Counted from the first letter of the stretch, positions 1 to 11,596 are shown. The stretch is 64,000 bases of DNA from Parietaria judaica (GCA_954871525.1 OX940862.1:12358501-12422500); one strand, 5' to 3'. The notes: a model not told the origin generated them from the letters alone. Numbers and translations are program-made.

Positions 1-581
1 ATATACTCAAAGTCTAAAAGTAATGGCAAAAGTATTCATAGCCACATTTGGAGCGTTGATCACTCTATTCTCGTAACGTGCCGCAACAACCGCGAGAGTT
101 GAGAAATAATTCTTAGTTTAGATATTGATTTATAGCGTAAAAGAAATAATTCTTAAAGAAAACGACTTACTCCGCACTGCAGCAAGGCAACGGCGAGAGT
201 TGAGAATGAGACGCTCCTTGCTTTGCAAAGGAGAGTACATGCATGTTTTCAGTGTTGTTTTCCAAATATCTGTCGGCGCGTGGGGAGGTGCGCGTGGGAA
301 TTGTGAATGAGATGAAATCGCGCTCGTGGAAGGAACGTGAGGTGATTTATAGAGCAAATATTCCAGATATTTTAAAACAACTAAAAGCAAAGCCTGTAAT
401 AATAAAATACTATTTTTATCTTTTTCTTATTTATTTATTTATTTTTCATTTTCATCATTCGCTCTTTCAATATCCACCATTGTCATCTTTCTCTCTCTCT
501 GCTTCACTCACTCTGCTCCCAAATCCTCCTCAACCTAGGGTTTCCGATTCCATCCTCACCTCCTCCACGCGATTTCCGGAT
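1..581. other. Upstream region and 5' leader of the sulfite reductase gene
   Basis: No gene is seen here. The last 100 bases are pyrimidine-rich (CT runs around 490-530) and look like a plant 5' leader. A frame open from 243 runs into the sulfite reductase start, but its upstream part is low-complexity and AT-rich, so it is treated as untranslated. Confidence 0.5.
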
Positions 582-3500
582 ATGGCGACGGCGCCGTTCG
601 GGGCGGCGTTGAAGGAGCCGAAGCTCGGGCGATTCCACGGCCTCAAGTCAGCCAACTCTCTCGCCCTCACCACGGCGCGGCCTTTGCATGTCGTCTTGGC
701 TCCTTCGTCGAAGCCTTCGCTCATCAGAGCCGTTTCCACGGTGCGTAATCGGTTTTGGAATCTTTAATCTCTTTGTCTCTGGTTTTGTTGATTCACGTCT
801 ACTTGCTCTCCATGATGTTAAAGATGAGGTGGAAATGAATTTTTTTCAACGGATTATCGTTTTGAGAATAATGTTTGGATTGTAAGAAAATGTAGATTCG
901 GTGAGGTGGTTTCCTTAGCTGAGATTCGGAGAAAGAAATCATGAATTTCGATGACTTTCTAATATTGCAACTTTTTTTTTTTTGGAATATTTGATGAATA
1001 ATTGCGTTCAAAGTTTGTTGCTATGCCTGATTTCCTTGATAATTTCTCTGTCTGTAGCCGGCAAAGCCAGAGACTGCTGTCGAGCCAAAGCGAAGCAAGG
1101 TCGAAATATTCAAAGAGCACAGTAATTTCATTCGGTATCCACTTAATGAGGAGATTCTTACCGACACTCCGAACATCAACGAGGCTGCTACGCAGCTGAT
1201 CAAGTTCCACGGGAGCTATCAGCAGTACAACCGGGACGACAGAGGCCCCAAGAACTACTCCTTCATGCTTCGCACGAAGAACCCTTGTGGGAAAGTGTCG
1301 AAAAAACTCTACTTGACCATGGATGATCTCGCTGACCAGTTTGGAATCGGTACCCTCAGGTTAACCACCAGGCAAACCTTTCAGCTTCACGGTGTTGTGA
1401 AGAAGGATCTCAAGACGGTGATGAGCAGCATCATCAAATCCATGGGCTCAACTCTCGGTGCCTGTGGAGATCTCAACCGGAACGTTCTTGCTCCTGCCGC
1501 TCCAATCAACAGAAAAGATTATCTCTTTGCACAAGAAACTGCGGAGAATATTGCTGCATTGTTGACTCCTCAGTCCGGTTTCTACTATGATGTTTGGGTG
1601 GACGGTGAGCAATTCATGACGGCTGAATCTCCTGAAGTGACGAAGGCGCGGAATGATAACTCCCTTGGAACGAACTTTCCTGATTCACCTGAGCCCATAT
1701 ATGGGACACAGTTCTTGCCCAGAAAATTCAAAATTGCAGTCACTGTGCCCACGGATAACTCGGTGGATCTCCTCACCAACGATATCGGTGTTGTTGTCGT
1801 CACTGACGACGATGGGGAGCCCGTTGGATACAATATCTATGTAAGATCAATTTTCCCATACATTTTTATAGAACTCAAATTGATAATCTAAAGAAGTGTC
1901 GTGTTTGGTAATGATTTATGATAGAAAAGAGGTAGAAGAGCTATAATTTCATTCAACCTTACCTAATTAATCCAAAAGACTAAACTGCCTTAGAAGCCTA
2001 AACTAAGGGTCCAACTCCAAGCCTATATTTCCTATTTCTCTTCTAATATGCCTTTGTAAATATCTCAAACTTTCTTTTACAGGTTGGCGGTGGTATGGGA
2101 AGAACACACAGGTTGGAGACTACTTTTCCCCGTCTCGCAGAGCCTTTAGGTTATGTACCCAAAGAGGATATTCTGTATGCAATTAAAGCTATCGTTGTTA
2201 CTCAGAGAGAAAATGGAAGAAGGGATGACCGTAAATATAGCAGAATGAAGTATCTAATCGACTCATGGGGGATTGAAAAGTTCAAAAGCGTTGTTCAGCA
2301 ATATTACGGGAAGGACTTTGAGCCTATCCGTGAGTTACCCGAGTGGGAGTTCAAAAGCTACTTAGGATGGCATGAACAGGTTCGTTTCTTATATTAATGT
2401 ATATATATTCACTTTATAATATAAGATTCTTTCAGATAATTTTTTTGGGTATTTTTGGACGTTTTTATTAGTTACGGGGTAAAAAAGAGTAATATTTCTG
2501 TTGAAATTAGGCTCATTTTCTTACTGTTTGATAATGTTGTCAGGGTGATGGCAATTTGTACTGTGGACTTCACGTTGACAATGGTCGCATCGGTGGGAAG
2601 ATGAAGACAGCACTGAGAGAGGTTATTGAAAAATACGATTTGAGTGTGCGGCTAACACCGAATCAGAACCTAATCTTGTGTGATATCCGTTCTTCATGGA
2701 AGCGACCCATCACCACAACTCTCGCACAAGCTGGTCTACTGGTAAATTCCGGTCTATTTATTCTCCAAATAAATTATTAAAAAATTCAATGAAAGTGGGT
2801 GTAACATTCATCGATACAGACTCCTAGGTTTGTGGATCCCTTGAACATAACTTCAATGGCATGCCCGTCGATGCCGCTTTGCCCGCTGGCTATCACTGAA
2901 GCAGAGCGAGGGATTCCTGATATACTTAAGAGGGTTCGAGCAGTATTTGAAAAGGTATTATTACTGTTTAATTATTATATAGAACAAATACAAAAGAAAA
3001 AGTTGGTATACTCGATCTGGGAATTCTTACTTATAACAGGAAGCTCTTCGTTTTTCAGGTTGGTCTGAAGTACAGAGAATCTGTAGTTATAAGGATAACT
3101 GGCTGCCCCAACGGCTGTGCCCGGCCTTACATGGCTGAACTTGGACTTGTTGGGGACGGTCCCAACAGCTATCAGGTACCACTTCTCACTATTTAAAACC
3201 TGAAATCTGAATATTCGGTTAAAAAATATTGAAATTCAGGGAAATTTGGGTAGATAACCAAGTTTTCAGGTGAAACCAAAACTGAGCTAGTTTCGGGTCT
3301 GGAAAAAAAAAAGTCTGAATTCTTACGTTCCCGAAAACCGAATTTGAAACATTAAGAAGGGGTTCTTAATTAGAATGGGAGATTCGTATTTCATTTTTTT
3401 GGTAGTTTTGTTATTGGCTATAATCTTAGCTCGATTCATAAATGATTTCAGATAATCGAACTCTTCAATCAAATAAATTTTAACAAACTTTACAAAATCA

Positions 3501-4169
3501 GGTCTGTTTTGGTTAGTCTTTGTCAATACCGAAACTCAAAAATTTAGCTACCCAATCTTTTGAAAAGTCAGTTTGCCTTTTAGATTCAGGTTTCAGTTCC
3601 GGTTTCGAAGTAAGCAAAAACACAAATTTTATTTAACTCCGCATCTAAGTTTTCATTTTAAAACATGTGATAAAGTTCAAGTGGAGCTAAATTATTGTAT
3701 TTATATCGCTTAAAACAGATTTGGCTCGGAGGAACACCAAATCAAACCACACTCGCAAGAACATTCATGAACAAGGTCAAGCTTGAGGACTTCGAGAAAG
3801 TCCTCGAACCGCTTTTCTACCACTGGAAACGCAAACGACACGCTAAAGAATCCTTCGGAGCCTTCAGTAACCGCATTGTAAGATTACTTATAATTTCATT
3901 CTCGAGTTTAGGGTTTGTCTGCAAGTTTCGGTGCTTAATGACATGGTTGTTGTTGGTATCAGGGATTCGAGGCACTTCAAGAACTGGTCGAGAAATGGGA
4001 GGGTCCGGTCCCGGGACCCTCGCGCCATAACTTGAAGCTTTTTGTCGACAATGAGACGTTCGAAGCCGTGGACAAGCTCGCTTCTCTACAGAACAAGAGC
4101 GCACATCAGCTGGCCATGGAAGTCATTCGCAATTTCGTAGCGGCCCAATCTAACGGGAAGAGCGAATGA
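582..4169 (+). CDS. SIR: Ferredoxin-dependent sulfite reductase, chloroplastic
   Basis: The product reduces sulfite to sulfide with six electrons from ferredoxin, in the assimilatory sulfur pathway of the plastid stroma. Eight exons join in frame: 582-740, 1058-1840, 2083-2379, 2544-2741, 2820-2954, 3059-3175, 3719-3877, 3963-4169, giving 684 residues, within the usual plant range. The first 60 or so residues look like a transit peptide (Ala/Ser/Arg/Leu-rich, few acids). Two nitrite/sulfite reductase half-domains follow. The siroheme-4Fe4S ligands are visible as Cys494 and Cys500 in ACPSMPLCP, and Cys540 and Cys544 in TGCPNGCAR. Start Met582 was chosen because it opens the transit peptide; the same frame stays open upstream, but in AT-rich leader-like DNA. 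No break is seen and the gene looks functional. Nitrite reductase is the nearest alternative, but the sequence follows plant SIR closely. Confidence 0.97.
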
Positions 4170-5281
4170 GTCGTTTCGCAACGAGGAATAACGGCGTCGC
4201 CTTTCCCTCTTCGACGCTCTTTTCTGTTCGGTAAAAGCCGGAAACAGAATCCTACATTCTGTGCTATTTTGTATTCGAAGTTAAGTTTTGCAAGTGTTGG
4301 TTTTAGTTTTGGGTGTATTTGAGTTTGTAAAATGGTATTATAAGTAATGTATGTTGCTTAATCAATCAGTTTTGTAATGAGAGTTTAGTTCTTAGCTATG
4401 ATTCTCAAAGTTAAATTTTTTGGTGCAAAAAAGACCCTAATTTGCGCGGATAGTTACAACTTACAACTATTACCCGCGGTCAGTGCGCATGCCGTGGGTA
4501 CACCGAGAGAGAGCCACAGAAAAAAAAAGAAAAAAAAAGAGGAAGATACATTTAAAAATCGACACACATTATGTTTTACACGAAACTGTGGTTTCCCCGA
4601 GGGTCAACTGCGACAAGCGGGCTACTGCACCAAAACCATCAACAAATTGTGCATTTGAATTTATCGATTTTAAATTTTTTTACAAAAATTCCGTTGGTAT
4701 ACCCGTTAATTAGCCTTGCGAGCAGTCGAGCTTTTAAACACTACCCGTGGCTAAGAAGTCCGTTATAATAAAAGGACAAAAAAAAGGTATTAGTTTGCCG
4801 AAAAATACATATATTATGAGTTTGTAACACTTGAATACCTATAAAACTTTTTATGGCAAGTAAAACTAATACTTTTGTTGCAGCGTCTCAGTCACAGACG
4901 ATACAGCATGCCAATGGTTGGCCGTTACATGGCGTCTTAAGTTGGCCGCTGGTCGGACATGCTTGGCCATCTAACTTTTGACGGAGGGAGGGGGAGACCC
5001 GGGACCGAGGGGCACGGTACTCGCCGCGAAGAGACGCGGTAAAACCCCCTCTCCATTACCGAGCAGTCAGCGGGTCTCAAGCTCTACTTTGCAAATCATC
5101 AGGTTTCGGAGTCGCTGATTCTAAGGTTATATATATGTATAAACGGAAGAATCTATAGTGCAAGGGAGCACAATGAAATAAACGGAAATACCCTTGATCG
5201 AAATGACATAGAATCGTTCAATAAAAGCAAAGCACAGCTTTTACATTATCATACATCGATACAATAATACATCATCAATAC

Positions 5282-5326
<45 letters not shown>

Positions 5327-5333
5327 GCTGCCC
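4170..5333. other. Intergenic region between SIR and the psbTn 3' end
   Basis: It holds the 3' ends of two convergent genes. A GC-richer patch at about 4440-5060 contains runs such as GACCCGGGACCGAGG and may be an old transposon piece, but no termini were found. No gene is supported; the short frames here are not conserved-looking. Confidence 0.4.
5284..5321. repeat. (GA)n microsatellite
   Basis: An almost perfect GA dinucleotide run of about 38 bases lies just beyond the psbTn stop codon, in its probable 3' untranslated region. It is likely length-polymorphic. Confidence 0.9.
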
Positions 5334-5624
5334 TCACTGGTGGCAGATGCGGGCCGTGGGGTTGGCGGTGCACACCGACGAGTACTTCTTCTTCGCCTCC
5401 GGCGTCCCTCTCTTCGGCTCGTCCGCCATCGCCATCTTCGCCACCGAGCTCACCGCGGCCGCCGCCACCGCGAGCATGACGCTCCTCCTCCCCTCGCTCT
5501 TCCCGGCCGGGACGCTAACCGCCTCCGCCTCCGACACCGCCGAGGCCTTGGCCGACACGACCACGCTGCGCCTGCCCGCCGCGACGCCCGCGAAGGCGGA
5601 GGCTGCCATCAGCACGGAAGCCAT
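5334..5624 (-). CDS. psbTn: Photosystem II 5 kDa protein, chloroplastic (nuclear-encoded PsbTn)
   Basis: This small lumenal subunit of photosystem II is nuclear-encoded in plants. A single exon of 96 codons has three parts: a stromal transit peptide (about 1-45, Ala/Ser/Val-rich with Arg), a hydrophobic thylakoid-transfer segment (about 48-67) ending in AMA, and a mature peptide of about 28 residues starting EPKRGTPEAKKKY and ending PTARICHQ, with two Cys. The mature start after the AMAD region fits lumenal processing. The gene is GC-rich at third positions, which opens antisense frames that are not genes. Family match rests on the mature peptide, which is highly characteristic. A TATA-like stretch on the minus strand lies near 5720. 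Confidence 0.95.
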   Translation of the reverse strand: MASVLMAASAFAGVAAGRRSVVVSAKASAVSEAEAVSVPAGKSEGRRSVMLAVAAAAVSSVAKMAMADEPKRGTPEAKKKYSSVCTANPTARICHQ

Positions 5625-5965
5625 GATCTGCTTAGTGTCGTTTAACTTGAAGGTATATCTGGTTTTGTGAGTGTAGTGTGTTAATACTTAAACTCTGTGT
5701 TGTGATTGTGTGAGTATAGTATAAAAGTGTCGACATGATCCATTTCCTTATCGCCTTAGAGCTTCTGCCAAATGGGTTATCGCCACGTGTCCGTTTATCT
5801 GAATCAGCTTCTGTTGGCTCCGCACGCCGCTCGTTTGGATGATGTGTTTGTGCCTTTCAATCTCAGCCTTATAATGCTCTCTCTTTTTTTAACTTAGGAT
5901 ATATAATGGGCATATTATTATTATTATCCATTTTTATATGCAAATTTCCAAGACACAATATAAAT

Positions 5966-6147
5966 CAAGGTTCTAAATATCGATGTCGATGTCGTTTCGG
6001 ACTCTCCATTTAATGGATACATCGCTTGCCGACATATAAATGAGAAGAAATTGATATATCAATTTTCTGCTAATATCGTTTCTCTCTTCTCATTTTATGG
6101 ACACGTCGTTGATATATCAACGACATATCCGGATATTTAGAACCTCG
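5966..6147. mobile_element. Short hAT-like MITE (GGTT..TAAATATCG family)
   Basis: The 182-bp element begins CAAGGTTCTAAATATCG and ends with the near inverse, GGATATTTAGAACCTCG. Flanks are ATATAAAT (5958-5965) and ATATATAT (6148-6155), matching 7 of 8, as in an 8-bp target duplication. The inside shares CGCTTGCCGAC and nearby sequence with the longer copy at 49153-49974, so both belong to one family. It has no coding capacity. Confidence 0.65.
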
Positions 6148-6189
6148 ATATATATGACACTCAAATGTTCAAAGTAGCTTAAAACGCTG

Positions 6190-6395
6190 CCTCAACAACT
6201 TGTCGTTTATTCCGATGTAATAAAGTTGTCGTTTTTCTACTGTCCCAATAAAGTGTCGTTTACTATTTAGAACAAATTTCATATCACTTGTCGTTTCTCC
6301 CTTTGTCCTTTTTTTTCTGCAGAGAAGTACGTAGTCGTTTAAACGCTGCATCGATTTGTAGTCGTTTGTCCTTATAATTATAAGTTGTCATAAAT
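6190..6395. repeat. Cluster of TGTCGTTT-type motifs
   Basis: TGTCGTTT occurs four times (near 6200, 6228, 6252, 6288), and the shorter TAGTCGTTT occurs near 6332 and 6359, roughly 25-45 bases apart. The inverse motif AAACGACA clusters at several other places in the window. Origin unknown. Confidence 0.5.
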
Positions 6396-7668
6396 AAGTA
6401 AAAAGATTCAAATGGTAAGTAAGAAAACAAAAACAAAAACAAAACTAAAAATGAAAATAAAAAAACCACTTTTGGAGCAAATTTTAAAGTTAGGCTAATA
6501 GGGGGCCAGAAAGCCCTTGAATATGGGCCTGTAATGGGCTTTGATTTTTTCTTTATTAATCAACAAGTCATTCCTTAATGTGTCTTCTTCGGACGAAACG
6601 TGCATAATTACGACTTCCTTCTCGCTCACTCACTCATTTTTTTCTGTAAATATTGTTCTCGTCTACTCCGTTCTTCACAAACATCTTGTGTAGTGTGTAT
6701 TACGTCTTGACGTGTCTTGTGTATTTATATACGTGGACCTCAACACGTTTACAAATGTGCTCTAACTACTATAAAGAAAGCATATTTTATGCGTGATTAA
6801 CCTACACCATCTTTTTTTTTCGTAATCAATAAGATATTCTTTTCTATCTTGTTTTTAATAAATGTAGGTGTGTGCAGTGTGAATTATTAGGCTTGTCGTA
6901 TCCTAAGTATATTCTTGCGCGTAGAGCTCAAGACGGTTTCGAATGTGCTCGAAAATACTATAACAAATGTGTTATTTATGCGTGATCAAGTACCTTGACA
7001 TATTCGAACTCCAAAATATTATCAATATAAATGCGTTGGACCTTAGCGAAACGTGTAATTTAAAAACAATTTAAGCGCTAAATGTTTCAAATATTGGAAA
7101 TTAGATTATTGGATTTGAAGCTCTGAGATCTCAAGTACGTAGTAGATGTCTATCACTTGATATTAATTTCAAATCAATGTTAGATTCTTTGTCCTTTGAT
7201 GCTGAATAATGACCTTACATGAAATGACAAAGGACATAGCATAATATATATGTATATATATATATATATAAGCTGTCGAATTGTTGCGTACACATGCATG
7301 CATGTGGTGGGAAAAGAATGGAGCAGATGATTGGAGAGGTTATAATTCAAATTTGCATTGCATGCCACATTTATGTCAACTGCTTTCTCTTCCTGTAATT
7401 TTCTATTCTCAGAAATACGCCAAATTAATTAACAGACCTTTTTTTTTGTTTTCTTCTAGTGTGCTACAATTTGCTAATATATATATATATATATTAATAT
7501 ATTCACATGTGTTTCTGGTTAATTTATGGAATCACTGAGTTCAAACTCAAGTGTTTACTTTAAACCTTCTTCGAAAATATTGACGTCATTTTTCATACGA
7601 GCATATATCTATTATTATACATATATATTTGTTTATTTATTTAACAGACTCATTAATAACTCACAAAT

Positions 7669-7755
7669 ATGTGGGTGCTAGGATAGCCTAGTGGTAATTT
7701 CACACCACCTCCAAAGTGGATGTTGTGGGTTCGATCCCCACAGCAGCAACGTTGC

Positions 7756-7789
<34 letters not shown>
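7669..7789 (+). mobile_element. tRNA-derived SINE with poly(A) tail
   Basis: This 121-bp retroposon has a Pol III A box (TAGCCTAGTGG, about 7686-7696), a B box (GGTTCGATCCC, about 7728-7738) and a long A run to 7789. It is flanked by an exact 11-bp target duplication, AACTCACAAAT, at 7658-7668 and 7790-7800. The body does not fold as a full tRNA, so it is not a tRNA gene. Confidence 0.85.
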
Positions 7790-7794
<5 letters not shown>

Positions 7795-9007
7795 ACAAAT
7801 CTAGCAAATTCATTAAACATTTACATCCATTACTTCATCAAGACCGTAAATAGGAGCAACTTATCGCACTACCGGCCTTTGTTTGAAGTTCCGGCCGTGT
7901 TGAATTTCATTAGTATTCTGTCATTTTCCGAGTTCCATTTCCTGGCTAAGTTTCATTATTGGAATCACTCGTTGTGAACCGGTTCGGTCCCTAAAATATT
8001 TGATTCCGAATATCATCTTTTACTTGAGAAGTAATAGCTCATTCATATTTTTTTTTCCAAGCTCGTTCCATATATGAAATATTCTATTATTTAAAATTGT
8101 TGTCACACGCGTCAATTTATTGAAAGGCATCCCATCTTATCCACAAGCTACAAAACTATTTGAATTTGAGATCCATAGCAAATAGATACTACAAAAGCCA
8201 GATTAAATATATAATTCAGTGGCAGATCTTATATATATTATTATCATGCAAAATTAATAATATATATATATATAAATGATTATGATGTAGGTCCGAGTTG
8301 GATTTTGATGTGATATGAAAAGATCACGTAATGACGACAAACACAAGAAATCTAGTGTATGCGACAAAGCTGTCCTTTAAATTGGAGTCATTGACTTGAC
8401 TTGGATTCTTCCACGTCCAAAATAATACCATTTTTTCTTATCACATGTCACAACCTAAACTATATTAGATAATAATGACACGATTCATTTTCCATATGAT
8501 ATTCTATTGCTTCGCTAGCTTTCAAACTATATAATATATAGCTTATCAGTTACATAATTTTTTAGAAAACAAATGTGTACTATACTCACTACCTACTTAA
8601 AAGCATCTATTTTTTCTGCCGGCAACAGTTGGCCGATTTGTTCCTAAAACGCGTTGAACTTCGACGCGCAACATCAGAACGGCTATGAAAATAATTATTA
8701 AGTACATTTTAGTTCTTCACATAGCTCTAATTTTTGAACTTATAAACTTGTGAGGGGCTTTTATAGTGCTGACGTCACAAAAATAGAGTTTAATCTATTT
8801 TATTCTTAAATCAATTCTATTTTTATAATTGAAGATTAGAGTTTAATCTTAAAAAAGGACCTTTTATCGACATGAGCTCGCACCGGTTAAAGGTAGCACC
8901 GAGAAGAGATGGACATATATTCTTTGACAATGTCTGTAACAATTACTTTTACCGTCATATAATTTCCCGAAATCACCGGTTATAAAGATCCTCACGACTT
9001 TGCATTC

Positions 9008-9012
9008 AGATA
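9008..9012. repeat. 5-bp target duplication AGATA, left copy
   Basis: AGATA sits directly before the TGG that opens the first LTR. The same five bases directly follow the last LTR at 12815-12819. A 5-bp duplication is normal for LTR retrotransposon integration and brackets the whole three-LTR composite. Confidence 0.8.
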
Positions 9013-9428
9013 TGGTGCATTACGTGATGTGCTAATTGGAAATCAAATCCCCTTGATTCATGCACATGAATCAATCATGAATCAATGGTGCATTACGTGA
9101 TGTGCTAATTGGAAATCAAATCCCCTTGATTCATGCACATGAATCAATCATGAATCAATCTCTTTTATCATCTTTTATTATGCTATTATCTTCATTAGTT
9201 TTCTTTGATTTATTTTGATTTTATTATAATTATATTAGGTACATTAGATCAAGTTTTTTATGATTATTATTAGGTTTCATTTATGCTACATTTATGCTAT
9301 ATAAGCAAGAGAAAACATGTGTAAGTTTTTAGTTGATTATGAATTAAAAATCGAGCTTTAGCTTGTGAAGTCGAGTTTATTCTCGCAAAGACGTGTTCTT
9401 CGTGTTCTTCGTATTCCGCTCTACATCA
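9013..9428 (+). repeat. LTR-A1 (416 bp)
   Basis: It runs from TGGTGCATTACG to CTCTACATCA, with TG..CA ends. The first part is a 73-bp tandem duplication (units from 9016 and 9089). Each unit carries a near-perfect palindrome with arms TTGATTCATG and CATGAATCAA (9053-9074 and again 73 bases on). A TATA-like CTATATAAG lies near 9297-9305 and probably drives transcription. It has one extra T in a T-run compared with the two other copies. Confidence 0.9.
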
Positions 9429-9445
9429 GTTGGTATCAGAGCCGA
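9429..9445 (+). other. Retroelement primer-binding site 1
   Basis: TTGGTATCAGAGCC starts one or two bases after the LTR end. It matches the standard plant retrotransposon primer site for initiator methionine tRNA. Confidence 0.85.
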
Positions 9446-9458
9446 AAGATCTTGAAAC

Positions 9459-10691
9459 ATGCCGCCGCGGCGAGATTCCCGACGACGACAACGTTTAGAC
9501 AAAGAATGGCGTGAAGGTATGGATGCGACGATGGAGAAGTTGGTTCAACTCTCCACCATGATCAATGATTACTTGACGAAGGAAAAACGATATTCTAAGA
9601 CAAAGTGTAAAAGGTGCGACGAAAACGGGAGAAAACGAGCCTCAAATTCGTCCAAATTCAGCTCTTCTTCTCTGTCCACGCCAGGTGTTCGACGAAATGC
9701 TGCAGAGACACTGGCAGCACCCCAGCGCGCCCAGACAGCCCCAACAACGCTCATGTTTGCGCCCACAACGCCCCAACGCGCGCGCATTCGCGCCCCAGCG
9801 CCCCAAAGTCGTGCTAATGTGCGACACAACAAGCTCCGATGTGCCCAAACTTGCTACATACCGTCTTGCAGCGCCCATGTAGTGCCCAACAAGTCCCTCA
9901 CAACACGATTTGCGCCTCACATCTCGGAAACAATCCAGAAAATCTCAACGCGCGCCAATTGTTTGAAAAAATGCGGGAGTAACTCTCGAGGTAATATTTG
10001 GCCACAATTAGAGGTCGTGTTTGAGGAGTCAAAGTCCAAAGATTTCATGTGTGATGAGCCCATTTATGACGAGGTAGAATACACTAAACCTGTCTACGAT
10101 GAGCCCGTTTATGAAAATGTCTTGCACGAAAATATCTTTTGCAGTGAAGCGGTATACGGTGCGCCTATGTATGACGACTCCATTTACATCGAGGCGGAGT
10201 ACGGCGAGGCTTTGAACGATGAATCATTGTACGACGAGGCGGAGTATGGAGAGGCCGTGTATGATGAATCTTTGTACGACGAAGCCGAATGTGACGAGGA
10301 AAGAATTGCGGATGATATGAGTATGTCTCTCGTGATTGAAAATTCGTTTGTGGCCTCAATGGAGAAGATCAATATAGTTTGGGTTCCAACCAAGACTACC
10401 GGAACAAGTGCACCGATCGGGCGTAGCACACTTCTACCGAAAATTATTCTAATGGCTCGGTTCAAAGAAAATGTTCAAGAACCTGTCATGAAAATTTTCT
10501 TGGTCCTCGATGAGCTTCCCAATAAGATATCAAAGAAATCTCCCAAAAGAGCACGCGACGAGTCTACATATAACTTTGAAGAAGAGCCGCCCGACAAACC
10601 GCCTGACGCGACGATGGAAAAGACCAATGCCTGCACCCCCCAAATAAATTCGAGGACGAATTTTCTCAACACCGGGAGAATGATGCCGTAA
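9459..10691 (+). CDS. Gag-like ORF 1 of the composite retroelement, with acidic Tyr-Asp-Glu repeats
   Basis: This 410-residue frame fills internal region 1. The start is basic (MPPRRDSRRRQR), a common gag opening. A Ser/Pro/Ala/Arg-rich middle (about 65-150) follows. Residues about 195-285 are a degenerate run of YDE/YGE units such as YGEAVYDESLYDEAE. The C-terminus NSRTNF and the stop fall on the polypurine tract and the first bases of LTR-B, where full-length plant gypsy elements end their pol frame. No zinc knuckle, protease or polymerase motif is seen. It may be translated or simply be open by descent; function unknown. Confidence 0.6.
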   Translation: MPPRRDSRRRQRLDKEWREGMDATMEKLVQLSTMINDYLTKEKRYSKTKCKRCDENGRKRASNSSKFSSSSLSTPGVRRNAAETLAAPQRAQTAPTTLMFAPTTPQRARIRAPAPQSRANVRHNKLRCAQTCYIPSCSAHVVPNKSLTTRFAPHISETIQKISTRANCLKKCGSNSRGNIWPQLEVVFEESKSKDFMCDEPIYDEVEYTKPVYDEPVYENVLHENIFCSEAVYGAPMYDDSIYIEAEYGEALNDESLYDEAEYGEAVYDESLYDEAECDEERIADDMSMSLVIENSFVASMEKINIVWVPTKTTGTSAPIGRSTLLPKIILMARFKENVQEPVMKIFLVLDELPNKISKKSPKRARDESTYNFEEEPPDKPPDATMEKTNACTPQINSRTNFLNTGRMMP

Positions 10692-11177
10692 ATCACGGAT
10701 CGAAAGATCGGGAATTAAACACGAAGATCCCATCATTTATCAAGCTACAATCTTCGCTTTATTTGCTTCCATTTACTCGTTTATTTACTTTCCGTCTTTA
10801 GTATTATTTGTTTATGATTTATTTTCATTTATGTCTTGATTCTCGTTTTTATTTCGAGAAACAAAAGACTCTTTATATTGTTTGCCTTTCTTTGTAATTC
10901 CTCAGTTTTTGTTAGAAATGAAAAATTGAGACTTTGTGTTTCTCTCCCCAAATGCGAGTGTTCGTGAGCGAGCTCCGAGTTTGATGCCCTCAATCCGGTA
11001 TCCGTGTGCGGATCAACGGTTCTTGGATGCCCGAGTCTAGCTGTTCGTGCGCGAATCAATAGGCGAGGAAGGTTCTTCGATCGGATATTCGTGCGCCGAA
11101 TCAACGATTGAGTTCGACTATCCCGGTAACATTATTTATCTAGTTCGATTAACAATATTTTTCTACGATCTACATCA
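10681..11177 (+). repeat. LTR-B, an LTR of a second family (497 bp)
   Basis: It follows the tract CACCGGGAGAA, begins TGATGCCGTAAATC and ends ATCTACATCA, so it has TG..CA ends. Its last eight bases, CTACATCA, equal those of LTR-A, but the rest differs. It holds four short hairpin-forming repeats (10961-11101). It is not followed by a primer site: only GTAA separates it from LTR-A2. No second LTR-B is present in the window. Confidence 0.7.
10961..11101 (+). repeat. Four degenerate mini-hairpin repeats inside LTR-B
   Basis: Repeats about 40-44 bases apart read TTCG-TGAG-CGAG (10962), ATCCG-TGTG-CGGAT (11000-11013), TTCG-TGCG-CGAA (11044-11055) and ATTCG-TGCGC-CGAAT (11087-11101). The last three are followed by TCAA. 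Stems change on both sides together while the loop stays TGYG-like, except the first, which is imperfect. Confidence 0.6.
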
Positions 11178-11181
11178 GTAA

Positions 11182-11596
11182 TGGTGCATTACGTGATGTG
11201 CTAATTGGAAATCAAATCCCCTTGATTCATGCACATGAATCAATCATGAATCAATGGTGCATTACGTGATGTGCTAATTGGAAATCAAATCCCCTTGATT
11301 CATGCACATGAATCAATCATGAATCAATCTCTTTTATCATCTTTTATTATGCTATTATCTTCATTAGTTTCTTTGATTTATTTTGATTTTATTATAATTA
11401 TATTAGGTACATTAGATCAAGTTTTTTATGATTATTATTAGGTTTCATTTATGCTACATTTATGCTATATAAGCAAGAGAAAACATGTGTAAGTTTTTAG
11501 TTGATTATGAATTAAAAATCGAGCTTTAGCTTGTGAAGTCGAGTTTATTCTCGCAAAGACGTGTTCTTCGTGTTCTTCGTATTCCGCTCTACATCA
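11182..11596 (+). repeat. LTR-A2 (415 bp)
   Basis: It has the same sequence as LTR-A3 by eye, including the 73-bp tandem duplication, the palindromes and the TATA-like site. It is preceded by GTAA and the end of LTR-B instead of a target duplication, and followed by a primer site TTGGTATCAGAGCC (11598-11611). Confidence 0.9.

Larger units (their letters stand above)
5625..9012. other. Intergenic region between psbTn and the composite retroelement
   Basis: It contains the psbTn promoter side, a hAT-like MITE (5966-6147), a cluster of the TGTCGTTT motif (6190-6390), a SINE (7669-7789) and AT microsatellites (7250-7271, 7480-7494, 8262-8274). No protein gene is supported; frames here are short and of low complexity. 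Confidence 0.5.

Noticed and set aside
243..581. In-frame N-terminal extension of sulfite reductase
   Set aside because: AT-rich, Phe/Tyr/Leu-heavy sequence unlike a transit peptide; Met582 opens a normal one.
7671..7750. tRNA gene
   Set aside because: It has the A and B boxes, but no acceptor stem pairing; the poly(A) tail and target duplication show a SINE.
10681..11177. Spacer DNA instead of an LTR
   Set aside because: TG..CA ends, a polypurine tract immediately before it and the shared CTACATCA end make an LTR more likely, although no second copy is in the window.
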